A stretch of DNA of 64,000 bases from Petunia secreta (lineage: Eukaryota > Streptophyta > Magnoliopsida > Solanales > Solanaceae), in contig JARKIP010000052.1 of assembly GCA_029990175.1 (NCBI GenBank), positions 124,001 to 188,000 of the forward strand, given 5' to 3'. Below are positions 45,856 through 57,569 of the stretch, piece after piece (the stretch's first letter is position 1; the number at the start of each line of letters is the position of its first letter). Position numbers and translations under genes: made by a program. Below the pieces are notes generated by a model. The model saw only the letters and a program-made list of their open reading frames with translations. It was not told the origin of the DNA and searched no databases.

Positions 45856-46629
45856 TAATGCAATCTAAACACGAAAGCGGTAAAAGTAACGATAAAAGTG
45901 AGACGCAACTTAAACAACTTACGAGATAGCATCGAAGAACGATGTTTCGATACACTCTCACTCAAGTCAAGAGGAACCTACACTATGCAACTATCCTCAA
46001 GAGACATCCGGCCCTTGCAAATAAAATGATCAAGGAGGATTGAAGGTCAACTTGGATTCTTCCAATTGATTTCAAGCCAAAACAATAACAAGGTTTTGAG
46101 AGTGTTTCTCTTCAATTTAGTGTATTAAATGTAAGCTAATGAAAATAAATAATGAAGGGGTGTATTTATAGCACCCCTTTACATGCTATGAAAAGTCTAA
46201 ATAGCCTTCAAAGTAGTTTAGAATACATTAGAACACTTAGGGCTAAATTCGGAAGGTCACACAAAAAGTTGTAGAAATCAGCATTCCAGGCACTCGGCCT
46301 AGAGTTAGGCGCTCCGCCTGGTGGAGTGGCTGACCAAGGCAGTGAATTTATTGGGAGCTCCGCCTGGTGTTGCCTTGGCTGAGGTGCTCCGCCTGGCTTC
46401 TAGCGCACCTCCTGGGCGCCAATGAGCTGGGCGCTCCTCCTCGGTCTGGGCGCTCCGCCTGGCCCTGAAGTGTGGGGTTTCCTCCTTCGATTGAACTCAA
46501 ATGCAAGGTCTTCAAGTCATCTCCGGAGCTCATATCATCAAGGGCCTTCCAAACCTAGTGTAAGTGAGCATCTTGGATCTCCTTGGCTTTACTTCGAGTG
46601 AATGGTCTCGATGTAATTTGGGTTGCATC
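45856..46629 (-). repeat. E2 right (5') LTR
   Basis: 774 bases here plus the terminal base at 57564. Hairpin motifs lie at 46290-46465, and a minus-strand TATA-like GCTATAAATACACC near 46170. E4 and its GCATC duplication interrupt it at the very end. Confidence 0.85.
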
Positions 46630-49468
46630 TGTCATGACCCAATTTCCAAGGGCTCGTGATGGCACCTAAACAACATTTGCCTAGGCGAACCAATGAAACA
46701 AGATGCGGAAAAGAACAATAATGTGAAAAGATCATAAATGGATATATAAATATAAAAGTGTGAAGTCCAAAAGAATATATCTACAAAAGAATTGGAGCAT
46801 TCTAAGAGTGACTCAATAAAGTATGAATATACATCAAAGAAATCTGAGTCCTATCTCTAAGTGACTCCGGCGGTATGCCACCACGGTCTGTGTGGTCGGC
46901 TCACCTCAATCAAAAGTCTCAGAAGCCTCGGGAACCGCTAACGTCCGGGCTGCTGACTGGATGAAGGACCTGCGCACGTAGCAGAGTAAGTTATGAGCCG
47001 AAGCCCAGTAAGATCACCGACAGGCCCGCTAAGGTACCCTTGCGGGACAAGTCGCTACATGCATCATAAGCAACAACATACTATAGTAATCATACAATAA
47101 AGTAGTGAAATCACAAATAGATGTAACACATTCCATACACACAAGTAGTAACCAGAAGTCTCAAGGATTATGCCCATCCAACGTAAGGCATAGGTCAACT
47201 CAGCGGCGGTTTGGAGGTCCAATCTCTACTCCCGTGCCGACTAACCTAGACCTACGATGGACTGGCAACACCACTACTAAGTATCAACCATATACCGTGA
47301 CCCGAAGTCACTATCACAATCATGAATAAGTAGACCAACGACCCGTAGTCGTTGGCTCATCTCAAATCTGTCTACGATCGCACCACACCCCCTGTCAAGT
47401 GCGTCGTATCTCAATAAATCAAGTGACCACACCACACCCCCTGTCAAGTGTGTCACATCTCAAAGATCAAGTGTCCACACCACACCCCCTGTCAAGTGTG
47501 ACACATCTCATAGTATAGGCGACACCACACCCCCTGTCAAGTGTCCCTCTAACAGTATTAATATCCACGACATTAATAACAATAACAGAAATAATAACAG
47601 AAATATTAATAACGATAATATTTCACAGTCACCGTAACCCAGGTTGGTTATGCTAGCTGAACGTAAGGCGAAGGTTAACCCGACCACAGTTTGGGGTACA
47701 ATCCCTACTCCCATGTCGTCCAACCCAAGGTTACGTTTAGACAGCACTACCCAACCCGGCACGTGAACAAATCAAGTACCAATATCATGCAAAAGCCGGC
47801 AAAATCCTCGGCAAGACATTTATCATGACATGCCGGCAACATCCTCGGCCATGTCCCAAGTTCTTGCTATCTAAGCATGGCGTAGCAAGGGTTACTACGA
47901 TATAAATTTAAGCTACCTCGACGAAGCGTTTAGACCGGCACATACCTCGGTCGAGTCACAATCTCGCTATTTATAACAAACAATAATAGCAAGTAATTCA
48001 CATCATTAATCCTAACCATTGTTAGGTATATATATGCGTACATGAAACATACTAGCATGAAGGAAGAGTCCACAAGCACAATAGAGGTCAAGTCTCACTT
48101 ACCTCGAAATTCGGGCTCAAATGCCGGGAAGAATCTCCTTTCCCGCTCGCCTTGTCCGCGAAGGACTCTCCACTAGGTCTATTAAGACAAGATATAGAAC
48201 ATATGAGTGCTCAATTATAGCTATTTAAGCCTATAGGCATCCTAGGGTAAAAATTACCAAAATGCCCCCGGGTAGGGCCGAGCCCTAAATTTACAAAATA
48301 TACTTTTCCGGACTCCCCACGCTCCCGTGAGTCCAAAAGTACACTTAGATTCCACATGCGAGCCTTGCTCGATGTCTTTCGCCAATTCTTAAGAATCTAG
48401 GGTTCTAACCCATTTCCAAGAATCAACCCTTTGATTCTTGTGTTAATCAAAATAAAGATGGATTGAAAGGGCTTACCTTAAGTGTAAGTATGATTGGGTC
48501 TTCAAGAAATACCCAAAAATCGCCTCAAGAGCTCACGAAATGATTTTTATAAGTTATGAACCGAAATGTCCCGAAATGGCATTTTTATAGCAGTTTTTTT
48601 TTTTTTTTTGGCCTCTGTGACAGCTTCTTTTGAAAAAATCATAAATTTTGATAGGAATCTCGAAATGACCTGAAACTGGTGCCATTAGCACCACAACCCA
48701 AAGGGCTACAACTTTCATGTTTTGACTTTTTCCTAATTCCGTACGGATTGGCCGGAAAATTAGCTTTTATCCGGCTGTTTGCGCCAAAACAGAACAGAAA
48801 AGTCGCACCAGATTTTCTACTGTTTTAGGGGCAAAACGGGACCCTACGAAGCTCGGAATGATCCCAAATTTTGCACACAAGTCATAAAATACTTGGGTGA
48901 CATGCTCGTCAAGACGGAACTCAATTCGGACCTCCAGAACTCAAAAAGTGGATCCCACGGCAAAGGTTCAATTTTCGACTTTTGCCAAAATAACGAAATT
49001 TAACCAAACGACCTCGGAATCCAATTCCGAAAGTTGCTACAAGTCACAAATGACTATACGAACCTAACGGAACTTTCGGATCTCTCATCAGAGCTCTTTT
49101 GCTCAAATCGAGCTCGGAAACCTCTTTTAACTCTTTTAAACTTCCGAAACGGGGACTTTATCAAAAGTCCTATCAAACGAGGTCCGTTTTCAATTTTGAA
49201 GGTTGCTACATATCATAAATGACGAGACGGACCTAACGGTGCGCTCGGATTTTCCATCGGGGTTCGTTTACTCAAAACGACCTATCAAAACCCCAAATTC
49301 CTTTCCGGAATTTCATAAACGGATCCTTTTCTCGAAAACCTATCAAACGGACTCCATTTCGACTCAGATTTCACAGACGGGTCATAAATGACCTAACGGA
49401 GCTTTTGGGACTGTCGACACACAAATCGAGGTCCCAGATCCCGTAACGACTATTTGAGGGTCGTTACA
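46630..49468 (-). repeat. E4 left (3') LTR
   Basis: Reads TGTCATGACCC at its left and GTCGTTACA at its right on the plus strand. It is collinear with 54724-57558 and contains a four-copy minisatellite at 47376-47548 and a variable T run at about 48594. Confidence 0.92.
47376..47548. repeat. Four-copy minisatellite in E4 left LTR
   Basis: CACCACACCCCCTGTCAAGTG occurs four times at spacings of about 45-50 bases with similar spacers (gt.acatctca). The same array is in the other LTR. It has the look of a direct-repeat array but belongs to the LTR. Confidence 0.9.
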
Positions 49469-49481
49469 TTCTCCCCCACTT
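49469..49481 (-). other. E4 polypurine tract
   Basis: Minus-strand AAGTGGGGGAGAA directly before the 3' LTR. Confidence 0.9.
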
Positions 49482-49593
49482 AGACTCTCGGCCGTCCTCG
49501 GATGAGCCTAAGTCTAAGGTAGGATCCACACACTAGCCACGGAGCTGGCACGGATTTTGAGGACCCCTCGGTACCACCCGAAATCAATAAAAC

Positions 49594-51489
49594 TTAAAAA
49601 TGCAAATTCAGGCTTAGAAAATACAAGAATTTCATACCTGAATCATCGAACAAGCGCGGATGCCTCTCACGCATCTCGGACTCAAGCTCCCAAGTGGCCT
49701 CGGCAATGGAGTGATGCCCCCACTGAACTCTCACAAGCGGGATCACCTTCGATCTCATCTTACGGACCTCTCTAGCCACAATAGCAATAGGCTCCTCCGA
49801 ATAAGCTAAGTCGCCATCTACCTCCACGGAAGCCATATCGATCACATGAGACAGATCGTGAACATACTTCCGGAGCATGGACACATGGAACACCGGATGA
49901 ACAGACAGAGAGGGAGGCAAAGCCAGTCTATAAGCAACGGCGCCAACACGCTCCAATATCTCAAAAGGCCCAATGAACCTAGGACTAAGCTTGCCTTTCT
50001 TCCCAAATCTCATAACACCCTTCATGGGCGACACTCTGAGGAATACCCGGTCCCCAACCATGAACTCAAGATCTCTCCGCCTCCGATCTGCATACGATAT
50101 CTGCCGGCTCTGAGCCGTGCAGAGTCGATCCTGAATAACCCGGACCTTATCTAAGGTCTGCTGCACCAAATCGGGCCCCAACACCTGGACCTCACCAGAC
50201 TCGAACCAACCGATAGGCGAGTGACATCTCCGACCATACAATGCCTCAAACGGAGCCATCTGGATAGAAGCCTGATAGCTATTATTATACGCAAACTCTA
50301 CTAGCGGCAAATGGCTATCCCAACGGCCTCCAAAATCAATAGCACACGCTCTCAACATATCCTCGAGGATCTGAATGGTCCGCTCAGACTGGCCATCAGT
50401 CTGCGGGTGAAATGCGGTGCTGAGATCGACCCGAGTGCCCAGCTCTCTCTGAAAAGATCTCCAAAACTGAGCTGTGAACTGAGCACCTCGGTCAGAAATG
50501 ATAGAAACAGGAGCACCATGCAATCTCACAATCTTCTCAATGAAGATACGAGCCAGACGCTCTGAGGTATAAGTAGTCCTCACTGGAATGAAGTGAGCCG
50601 ACTTCGTCAGTCGATCAACTACTACCCACACCGAATCATGCTTACCCACGGTCAGCGGCAAACCAACTACGAAATCAATAGTGATCTGCTCCCACTTCCA
50701 CTCGGGAATGGGCATAGACTGGGTCACCCCGGCTGGCCTCCGGTGCTCATACTTCACCTGCTGGCAATTCAAACACCGAGATACATAATCAGTAACATCC
50801 CTCTTCATCCCTTTCCACCAATACAGCTCTCGAAGATCATGATACATCTTCGCAGTACCCGGATGAATGGAATATCTCGAACTGTGAGCCTCTGCCAAAA
50901 TCATCTGCCTCAGCTCCACAATGGCTGGAACACATACCCGGCCGTTAAGACGCAAAGCACCATCATCACCAATCACGAACGAGGACACTCCCCCACTCAG
51001 GACCCTGTCCCGAAGATCTCTCAGATAAGGATCCTCGAACTGCCTTTCCTGAATCTGGGAAGCTAAAGACGACTGAGACCCCACATATGCAAGCACCCGG
51101 CCTGGAACAGAATCATCAAACCGAACCCCACTAATGGACAAAGCCTGCAACTCACGGGCCAACGGCCTCATATCAGCATCAAGATAGGCGAGGCTACCCA
51201 TGGACTTCCTACTCAAGGCATCGGCTACAACATTAGCCTTTCCGGGATGATACCGGATAGAAAGATCATAATCCTTCAGCAGCTCTAACCAGCGGCGCTG
51301 TCTCCCGTTCAAGTCCTTCTGAGTGAACAAGTACTGGAGACTCTTATGATCGGTGAATATCTCACATGGCTCGCCATAAAGATAGTGCCTCCACAACTTC
51401 AGTGCAAACACGACAGCTAACAGCTCCAAATCATGGACAGGATAATTCTTCTCATGGACCTTCAGCTGTCTCGAGGCATAAGCTATCAC
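49594..51489 (-). pseudogene. E4 RNase H, integrase and chromodomain
   Basis: 631 codons open, in phase with the RT upstream but separated by a TAG at 51499-51501. RNase H: LELLAVVFALKLWRHYLYG, then FTDHKSLQYLF and GKANVVADALSRK. Integrase: HPGTAKMYHDLRELYWWKG with CLNCQQVK (HHCC), and the DDE core in WEQITIDFVVGLP, SIISDRGAQFTAQFW and FHPQTDGQSERTIQ. A GPY/F module (SPRFIGPFEILERVG) and HPVFHVSMLRKY follow. The tail VRVQWGHHSIAEATWELESE is a chromodomain-type end, which in chromoviruses steers integration towards heterochromatin. Confidence 0.92.
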
Positions 51490-51498
51490 CTTACCCTC

Positions 51499-52941
51499 CT
51501 ACATCAGAACGCTACCCAGGCCAACACCCGAAGCATCACAATATACGGTGAATCCCCCGGATCCACTAGGCAAGGCCAACACTGGCGCTGAAGTCAACAG
51601 AGTCTTAAGCTTCTGAAAGCTAGACTCACAGACATCGGACCACAGGAAAGGAACATTCTTCTGGGTCAACTTCGTTAGAGGTGCTGAAATAGAAGAAAAC
51701 CCCTCGACGAACCGCCGATAATAACCTGCCAAGCCTAAGAAACTCCGAATCTCTGTAGGAGAAGTAGGCCTAGGCCAACTCTGAACGGCCTCTATCTTCT
51801 TCGGATCAACACACACCCCATCCTTGGTCACCACGTGACCTAGGAAAGATACAGAACTGAGCCAAAATTCACACTTGGAGAATTTGGCATACAACTGCTG
51901 ATCCCTCAGAGTCCGAAGAACAACTCTCAAATGCTGCTCATGCTCCTCCCTGCTCCTCGAATAAACCAAGATATCATCGATAAACACAATGACGAAGGAG
52001 TCAAGGTAGGCCTTGAACACTCGGTTCATCAGATCCATGAAAGCAGCTGGGGCATTCGTAAGCCCGAAAGACATCACCAGAAACACATAGTGGCCATATC
52101 GGGTACAAAAAGCAGTCTTGGAAACGTCCTCGGACCGAATCCTCAACTGATGATACCCCGACCTCAAATCAATCTTCGAGAAGAAGGTAGCACCCTGAAG
52201 CTGATCAAACAAATCATCAATACGCGGCAAAGGATTCCTATTCTTGATAGTAACCTTATTCAGCTGCCGGTAATCAATACACATCCGCATAGAGCCATCC
52301 TTCTTCTTCACAAATAATACCGGGGCACCCCATGGAGACACACTGGGCCTAATGAAGCCCTTATCGAGCAAATCCTGAATCTGCTCCTTCAGCTCCCTTA
52401 ACTCAACAGGAGCCATACGATACGGGGGAATAGATTTAGGCTGAGTGCCTGGCAATAGATCAATGCAAAACTCTATCTCCCGCATAGGCGGCAAACCCGG
52501 CAAATCATCAGGAAACACATCCGGATACTCACAAACAACCGGAACTCTATCAAGGGATAACTCCTCTGCCTGGACATCCCGAACTGAAGCAATATATCCC
52601 TCGCACCCACTAGATATCATCCTCTGCGCCTCCAAGAAAGAAATGATCCTACTCTTCGGAGAAGGCCTGGAACCTCTCCATACAACCCGAGACTCACCCT
52701 CTGCCCCGATCGTCACGGACTTGGCAGGGCAATCCAAAGTCTCATGACAGGAAGCCAGCCAATCCATGCCCATAATGACATCGAAATCAGACATATCGAG
52801 CAGCATCAGGTCCACTAAGGACTCTACACCACAGATGGAGATCATACACTGCCGATAACCCCTATCCACACATATAGAAGACCCGACAGGGGTGGCAACC
52901 ATAAAGGGATCATCTAAGAAGACCAGATCCTGCCCAAGCAA
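51499..52941 (-). pseudogene. E4 protease end and reverse transcriptase
   Basis: Starts within the protease region after a frameshift near 52940 (upstream frame has ALIDPGSTYSYVS) and continues through the protease-RT linker. The RT is complete: PYRMAPVELRELKEQ, GAPVLFVKKKDGSMRMCID, SKIDLRSGYHQLRI and FVIVFIDDILVYSRS, with all three catalytic Asp. It then runs through RFVEGFSSISAPLTKL to GGFTVYCDASGVGLGSVLM at the RNase H start, where TAG ends it. Confidence 0.92.
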
Positions 52942-53078
52942 GGGGAAAATCCCGGCGACACATACGAATAGGTAGACCCCGGATCAATAAGAGCATAAGC
53001 ATCACGGCCACAGATAGAAATAATACCTGTGATGGCATCATTGGATGCCTCAGCATCCTGACGAGTCATAGCATAGAC

Positions 53079-54515
53079 CTACGCCGAGCCTCCTGAACCC
53101 GGAGCTCTCTGAGACTGCTGTCTAGGAGGAATCTGAGAAACGGGCCTGGCGGCCTGTGGACCAGATGGTACCATAGCTGCGGATCCCTGGCGACCTGATG
53201 AAACATAAGGGCAACTCCTGACATAGTGCTCTGGAGACCCACACTCAAACCATCCATCACCTCTACCTCCTCTACCGCCTCTACCACCTCTGCCACGACC
53301 ACCTCCAGACGAACACCTCCCATGATGCCTCTGATGGCACCTCCCGCACTGCGGCGGACCAGACTGCGAAGAGCCACCCCGCCTCTGGGATGACTGAGGC
53401 CTCGGGGTCTCTGAAGAAAAATCCTGGGCAGGCAAAGCAGCAGCCTGGGGCCTAGACTGAGAACGGCCCTGATGACCCTGACCCCTCTGAGCGGATCCAC
53501 TATACCCACCAGACTGACGCGACCTCTTGGCCGCCCTCTCCGCGTCAGCCCTGGCGAAGATATCCTCCATCCGCCGCGCCACATCAACTATCTCAAAATA
53601 TGACTTGTTGCCCATATCAGGGGCAACAGCTACCTGCAAGCGGGGATGAAGACCCTCAACAAACCGGAGGACCTTGTCCCTCTCCTGAGCCACCATAGCC
53701 GGCGCAAACTGAGACAACCACAAGAACCTGGTGTCATACTCTGAAACAGACAGGTTTCCCTGCCTCAACCCCTCAAACTCGCGCCTCTGAGCATCGTGCT
53801 GACTCTGGGGCACGAACCTGCTCATGAACATAGACACGAACTCAGCCCAAGACAAATGAGGGAGGTCACTAGACCTCTGCCGCATCATGGAGACCCACCA
53901 TGTCTCCGCATCTCCCGATAATCTGAAAGAAGCACACTGCACCCCTAAGGTGTCTCTAGTACCAAGAACTGTTAAAATCTTCTCACACTTCTGAATGTAC
54001 CTCTAGGCAGTACATGTAGCTGAGGTACCGTCGAACTCTGGAGGCTGAAGCTTCATGAATGACTCTATCCTCCTGGAAACCTCCTCAGTGCCCATAGGAG
54101 GAGTAGAAATAACATGACCTGTCTGAGGAGCAGAAGCAGAAGGCTGGGCAATATGATCAGGAGCAGCCTCAGAAGTAGGCGTGCTCATAACAGGTGTGGT
54201 CGGCTGAGGAGCCGAAACAGGAGCTGCAACATCATCTCTGACAGGGACCTGATGGCTAGATAAGGCCATCAGTCTCATATACTCCTCTGAAGAGATCACA
54301 ATGGTGCCTGGCACAACAGCAGGCACAGGGGGAATAGATGCTGACAGAGTCGCTGCGGACACCGCAGGGATAGCTGTGTCCTGCCTAGTGGCTGACGGGC
54401 GACCTGCCCGAGTCTTCTTAGCAGCTGGCGGCTGCGTAGGAGCTGATGGCTCTCCCGCAGACGCGGGTGTAGAAGATGCAGCCCTCCTGGCTGAGGATGC
54501 TCGCGTCCTCGCCAT
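53079..54515 (-). pseudogene. E4 gag
   Basis: The likely start is ATG 54515 (MARTRASSARRAAS), rich in Ala, Pro and Ser, then EEVSRRIESFMKLQPPEFDG, the capsid (CASFRLSGDAETWW, then EFEGLRQGNLSVSEYDTRF) and a Gly/Arg/Gln-rich stretch. The zinc knuckle reads WFECGSPEHYVRSC, with Trp where the first Cys belongs. TAG codons stand at 54003-54005 and 53079-53081; the frame is otherwise continuous across both. Gag and pol would form one polyprotein. Confidence 0.88.
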
Positions 54516-54706
54516 CTGATATAATACACGAAAAAGGGTCAGCACCTATATAAGCTACTCAGCACGAATAGAGATGAAACGAAGGGAAAACATTTCCTAA
54601 CATGCCCTTGTAGCCTCTCGCTCATAAGTATGGTCGACAACATACCCATAAGCAAGACTCTACTCAGACACTGCTCCAAGACTCCTAGGACTCGAATTAG
54701 AACCTA

Positions 54707-54720
54707 GGGCTCTGATACCA
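54707..54720 (-). other. E4 primer-binding site
   Basis: Minus-strand TGGTATCAGAGCCC, complementary to initiator tRNA-Met, three bases from the 5' LTR. Confidence 0.9.
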
Positions 54721-54723
54721 AAC

Positions 54724-57558
54724 TGTCACGACCCAATTTCCAAGGGCTCGTGATGGCACCTAAACAACATTTGCCTAGGCGAACCAATGAAACAAGATGC
54801 GGAAAAGAACAATAATGTGAAAAGATCTTAAATGGATATATAAATATAAAAGTGTGAAGTCCAAAAGAATATATCCACAAAAGAATTGGAGCATTCTAAG
54901 AGTGACTCAATAAAGTATGAATATACATCAAAGAAATCTGAGTCCTATCTCTAAGTGACTCCGGCGATATGCCACCACGGTCTGTGTGGTCGCCTCACCT
55001 CAATCAAAAGTCTCAGAAGCCTCGGGAACCGCTAACGTCCAGGCTGCTGACTGGATGAAGGACCTGCGCACGTAGCAGAGTAAGTTATGAGCCGAAGCCC
55101 AGTAAGATCACCGACAGGCCCGCTAAGGTACCCTTGCGGGACAAGTCGCTACATGCATCATAAGCAACAACATACTATAATAATCATACAATAAAGTAGT
55201 GAAATCACAAATAGATGTAACACATTCCATACACACAAGTAGTAACCAGAAGTCTCAAGGATTATGCCCATCCAACGTAAGGCATAGGTCAACTCAGCGG
55301 CGGTTTGGAGGTCCAATCTCTACTCCCGTGCCGACTAACCTAGACCTACGATGGACTACCAACACCACTACTAAGTATCAACCATATACCGTGACCCGAA
55401 GTCACTATCACAATCATGAATAAGTAGACCAACGACCCGTAGTCGTTGGCTCATCTCAAATCTTTCTACGATCGCACCACACCCCCTGTCAAGTGCGTCG
55501 TATCTCAATAAATCAAGTGACCACACCACACCCCCTGTCAAGTGTGTCACATCTCAAAGATCAAGTGTCCACACCACACCCCCTGTCAAGTGTGACACAT
55601 CTCATAGTATAGGCGACACCACACCCCCTGTCAAGTGTCCCTCTAACAGTATTAATATCCACGACATTAATAACAATAACAGAAATAATAACAGAAATAT
55701 TAATAACGATAATATTTCACAGTCACCATAACCCAGGTTGGTTATGCTAGCTGAACGTAAGGCGAAGGTTAACCCGACCACAGTTTGGGGGTACAATCCC
55801 TACTCCCATGTCGTCCAACCCAAGGTTACGTTTAGACAGCACTACCCAACCCGGCACGTGAACAAATCAAGTACCAATATCACACAAAAGCCGGCAAAAT
55901 CCTCGGCAAGACATTTATCATGACATGCCGGCAACATCCTCGGCCATGTCCCAAGTTCTTGCTATCTAAGCATGGCGTAGCAAGCGTTACTACGATATAA
56001 ATTTAAGCTACCTCGACGTAGCGTTTAGACCGGCACATACCTCGGTCGAGTCACAATCTCGCTATTTATAACAAACAATAATAGCAAGTAATTCACATTA
56101 TTAATCCTAACCATTGTTAGGTATATATATGCGTACATGAAGCATACTAGCATGAAGGAAGAGTCCACAAGCACAATAGAGGTCAAGTCTCACTTACCTC
56201 GAAATTCGGGCTCAAATGCCGGGAAGAATCTCCTTTCCCGCTCGCCTTGTCCGCAAAGGACTCTCCACTAGGTCTATTAAGACAAGATATAGCACATATG
56301 AGTGCTCAATTATAGCTATTTAAGCCTATAGGCATCCTAGGGTAAAAATTACCAAAATGCCCCCGGGTAGGGCCGAGCCCTAAATTTACAAAATGTACTT
56401 TTTCGGACTCCCCACGCTCCCGTGAGTCCAAAAGTACACTTAGATTCTACATACGAGCCTTGCTCGATGTCTTTCCCCAATTATTAAGAATCTAGGGTTC
56501 TAACCCATTTCCAAGAATCAACCCTTTGATTCATGTGTTAATCAACATAAAGATGGATTGAAAGGGCTTACCTTAAGTGTAAGTATGATTGGGTCTTCAA
56601 GAAATACCCAAAAATCGCCTCAAGAGCTCACCAAATGATTTTTATAAGTTATGAACCGAAATGGCCCGAAATGGCCTTTTTATAGCAGTTTTTTTTTTTT
56701 GCCTCTGTAACAGCTTCTTTTGAAAAAATCATAACTTTTGATAGAAATGTCCAAATGACCTGAAACCGGTGCCATTAGAACCACAACTCAAAGGGCTACA
56801 ACTTTCATGTTTTGAGTTTTTCCTAATTCCTTACGGATTGGCCGGAAAATCAGCTTTTATCCGGCTGTTTGCGCCAAAACAGAACAGAAAAGTCGCACCA
56901 GATTTTCTACTATTTTAGGGGCAAAACGGGACCCTACGAAGCTCGAAATGATCCCAAATTTTGCACACAAGTCATAAAATACTTGGGTGACATGCTCGTC
57001 AAGACGGAACTCAATTCGGACCTCTTGAACTCAAAAAGTGGGTCCCACGGCAAAGGTTCAATTTTCGACTTTCGCCAAAATAGCGAAATTTAACCAAACG
57101 ACCTCGGAATCCAATTCCGAAAGTTGCTACAAGTCACAAATGACTATACGAACCTAACGGAACTTTTGGATCTCTCATCGGAGCTCATTTTCTCAAATCG
57201 AGCTCGGAAACCTCTTTTAACTCTTTTAAACTTCCGAAACGGGGACTTTATCAAAAGTCCTATCAAACGAGGTCCGTTTTCATTTTTGAAGGTTGCTACA
57301 TATCATAAATGACGAGACGGACCTAACGGTGCGCTCGGATTTTCCATCGGGGTTCGTTTACTCAAAACGACCTATCGAAACCCCAAATTCCTTTCCGGAA
57401 TTTCATAAACGGATCCTTTTCTCGAAAACCTATCAAACGGACTCCGTTTCGACTCAGATTTCACAGACGGGTCATAAATGACCTAACGGAGCTTTTGGGA
57501 CTATCGACACACAAATCGAGGTCCCGGATCCCGTAACGACTATTTGAGGGTCGTTACA
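54724..57558 (-). repeat. E4 right (5') LTR
   Basis: 2835 bp, the counterpart of 46630-49468, with the same minisatellite at 55470-55642. It is followed by the GCATC duplication at 57559-57563. Confidence 0.92.
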
Positions 57559-57569
57559 GCATCAATGAT

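Larger units (their letters stand above)
46630..57558 (-). mobile_element. E4: Tekay-like Ty3/gypsy chromovirus, complete but mutated
   Basis: A 10929 bp element with LTRs of 2839 and 2835 bp, target duplication GCATC (46625-46629 and 57559-57563), a tRNA-iMet primer site at 54707-54720 and a polypurine tract at 49469-49481. Gag-pol reads on the minus strand from 54515 to 49594 and ends with a chromodomain-like tail. Large LTRs, this primer and the integrase tail fit the Tekay/Del lineage. In the first 360 bases of the LTRs I counted six differences, so the insertion is the youngest of the nest but not brand new. Three stops, a frameshift and a changed zinc-finger Cys make it inactive. Confidence 0.92.
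30899..57564 (-). mobile_element. E2: Ty3/gypsy element on minus strand, with three nested insertions
   Basis: The target duplication ATGAT occurs at 30894-30898 and 57565-57569. The left (3') LTR spans 30899-32586 with a hAT-like insertion. The right (5') LTR spans 45856-46629 plus the single base 57564, because E4 entered one base from its outer end. The primer-binding site is at 45842-45853 and the polypurine tract at 32587-32599. Without its insertions the element is about 7.35 kb. Gag-pol is present but heavily broken. The protein order gag, protease, RT, RNase H, integrase places it in Ty3/gypsy; it is related to E3, but their LTRs differ. Confidence 0.85.

Noticed and set aside
47376..47548. 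CRISPR-like look of four direct repeats
   Set aside because: Plant LTR sequence, spacers similar to each other, no associated genes.
52989..54545. Separate small genes for the gag pieces of E4
   Set aside because: They are one reading frame split by stops.
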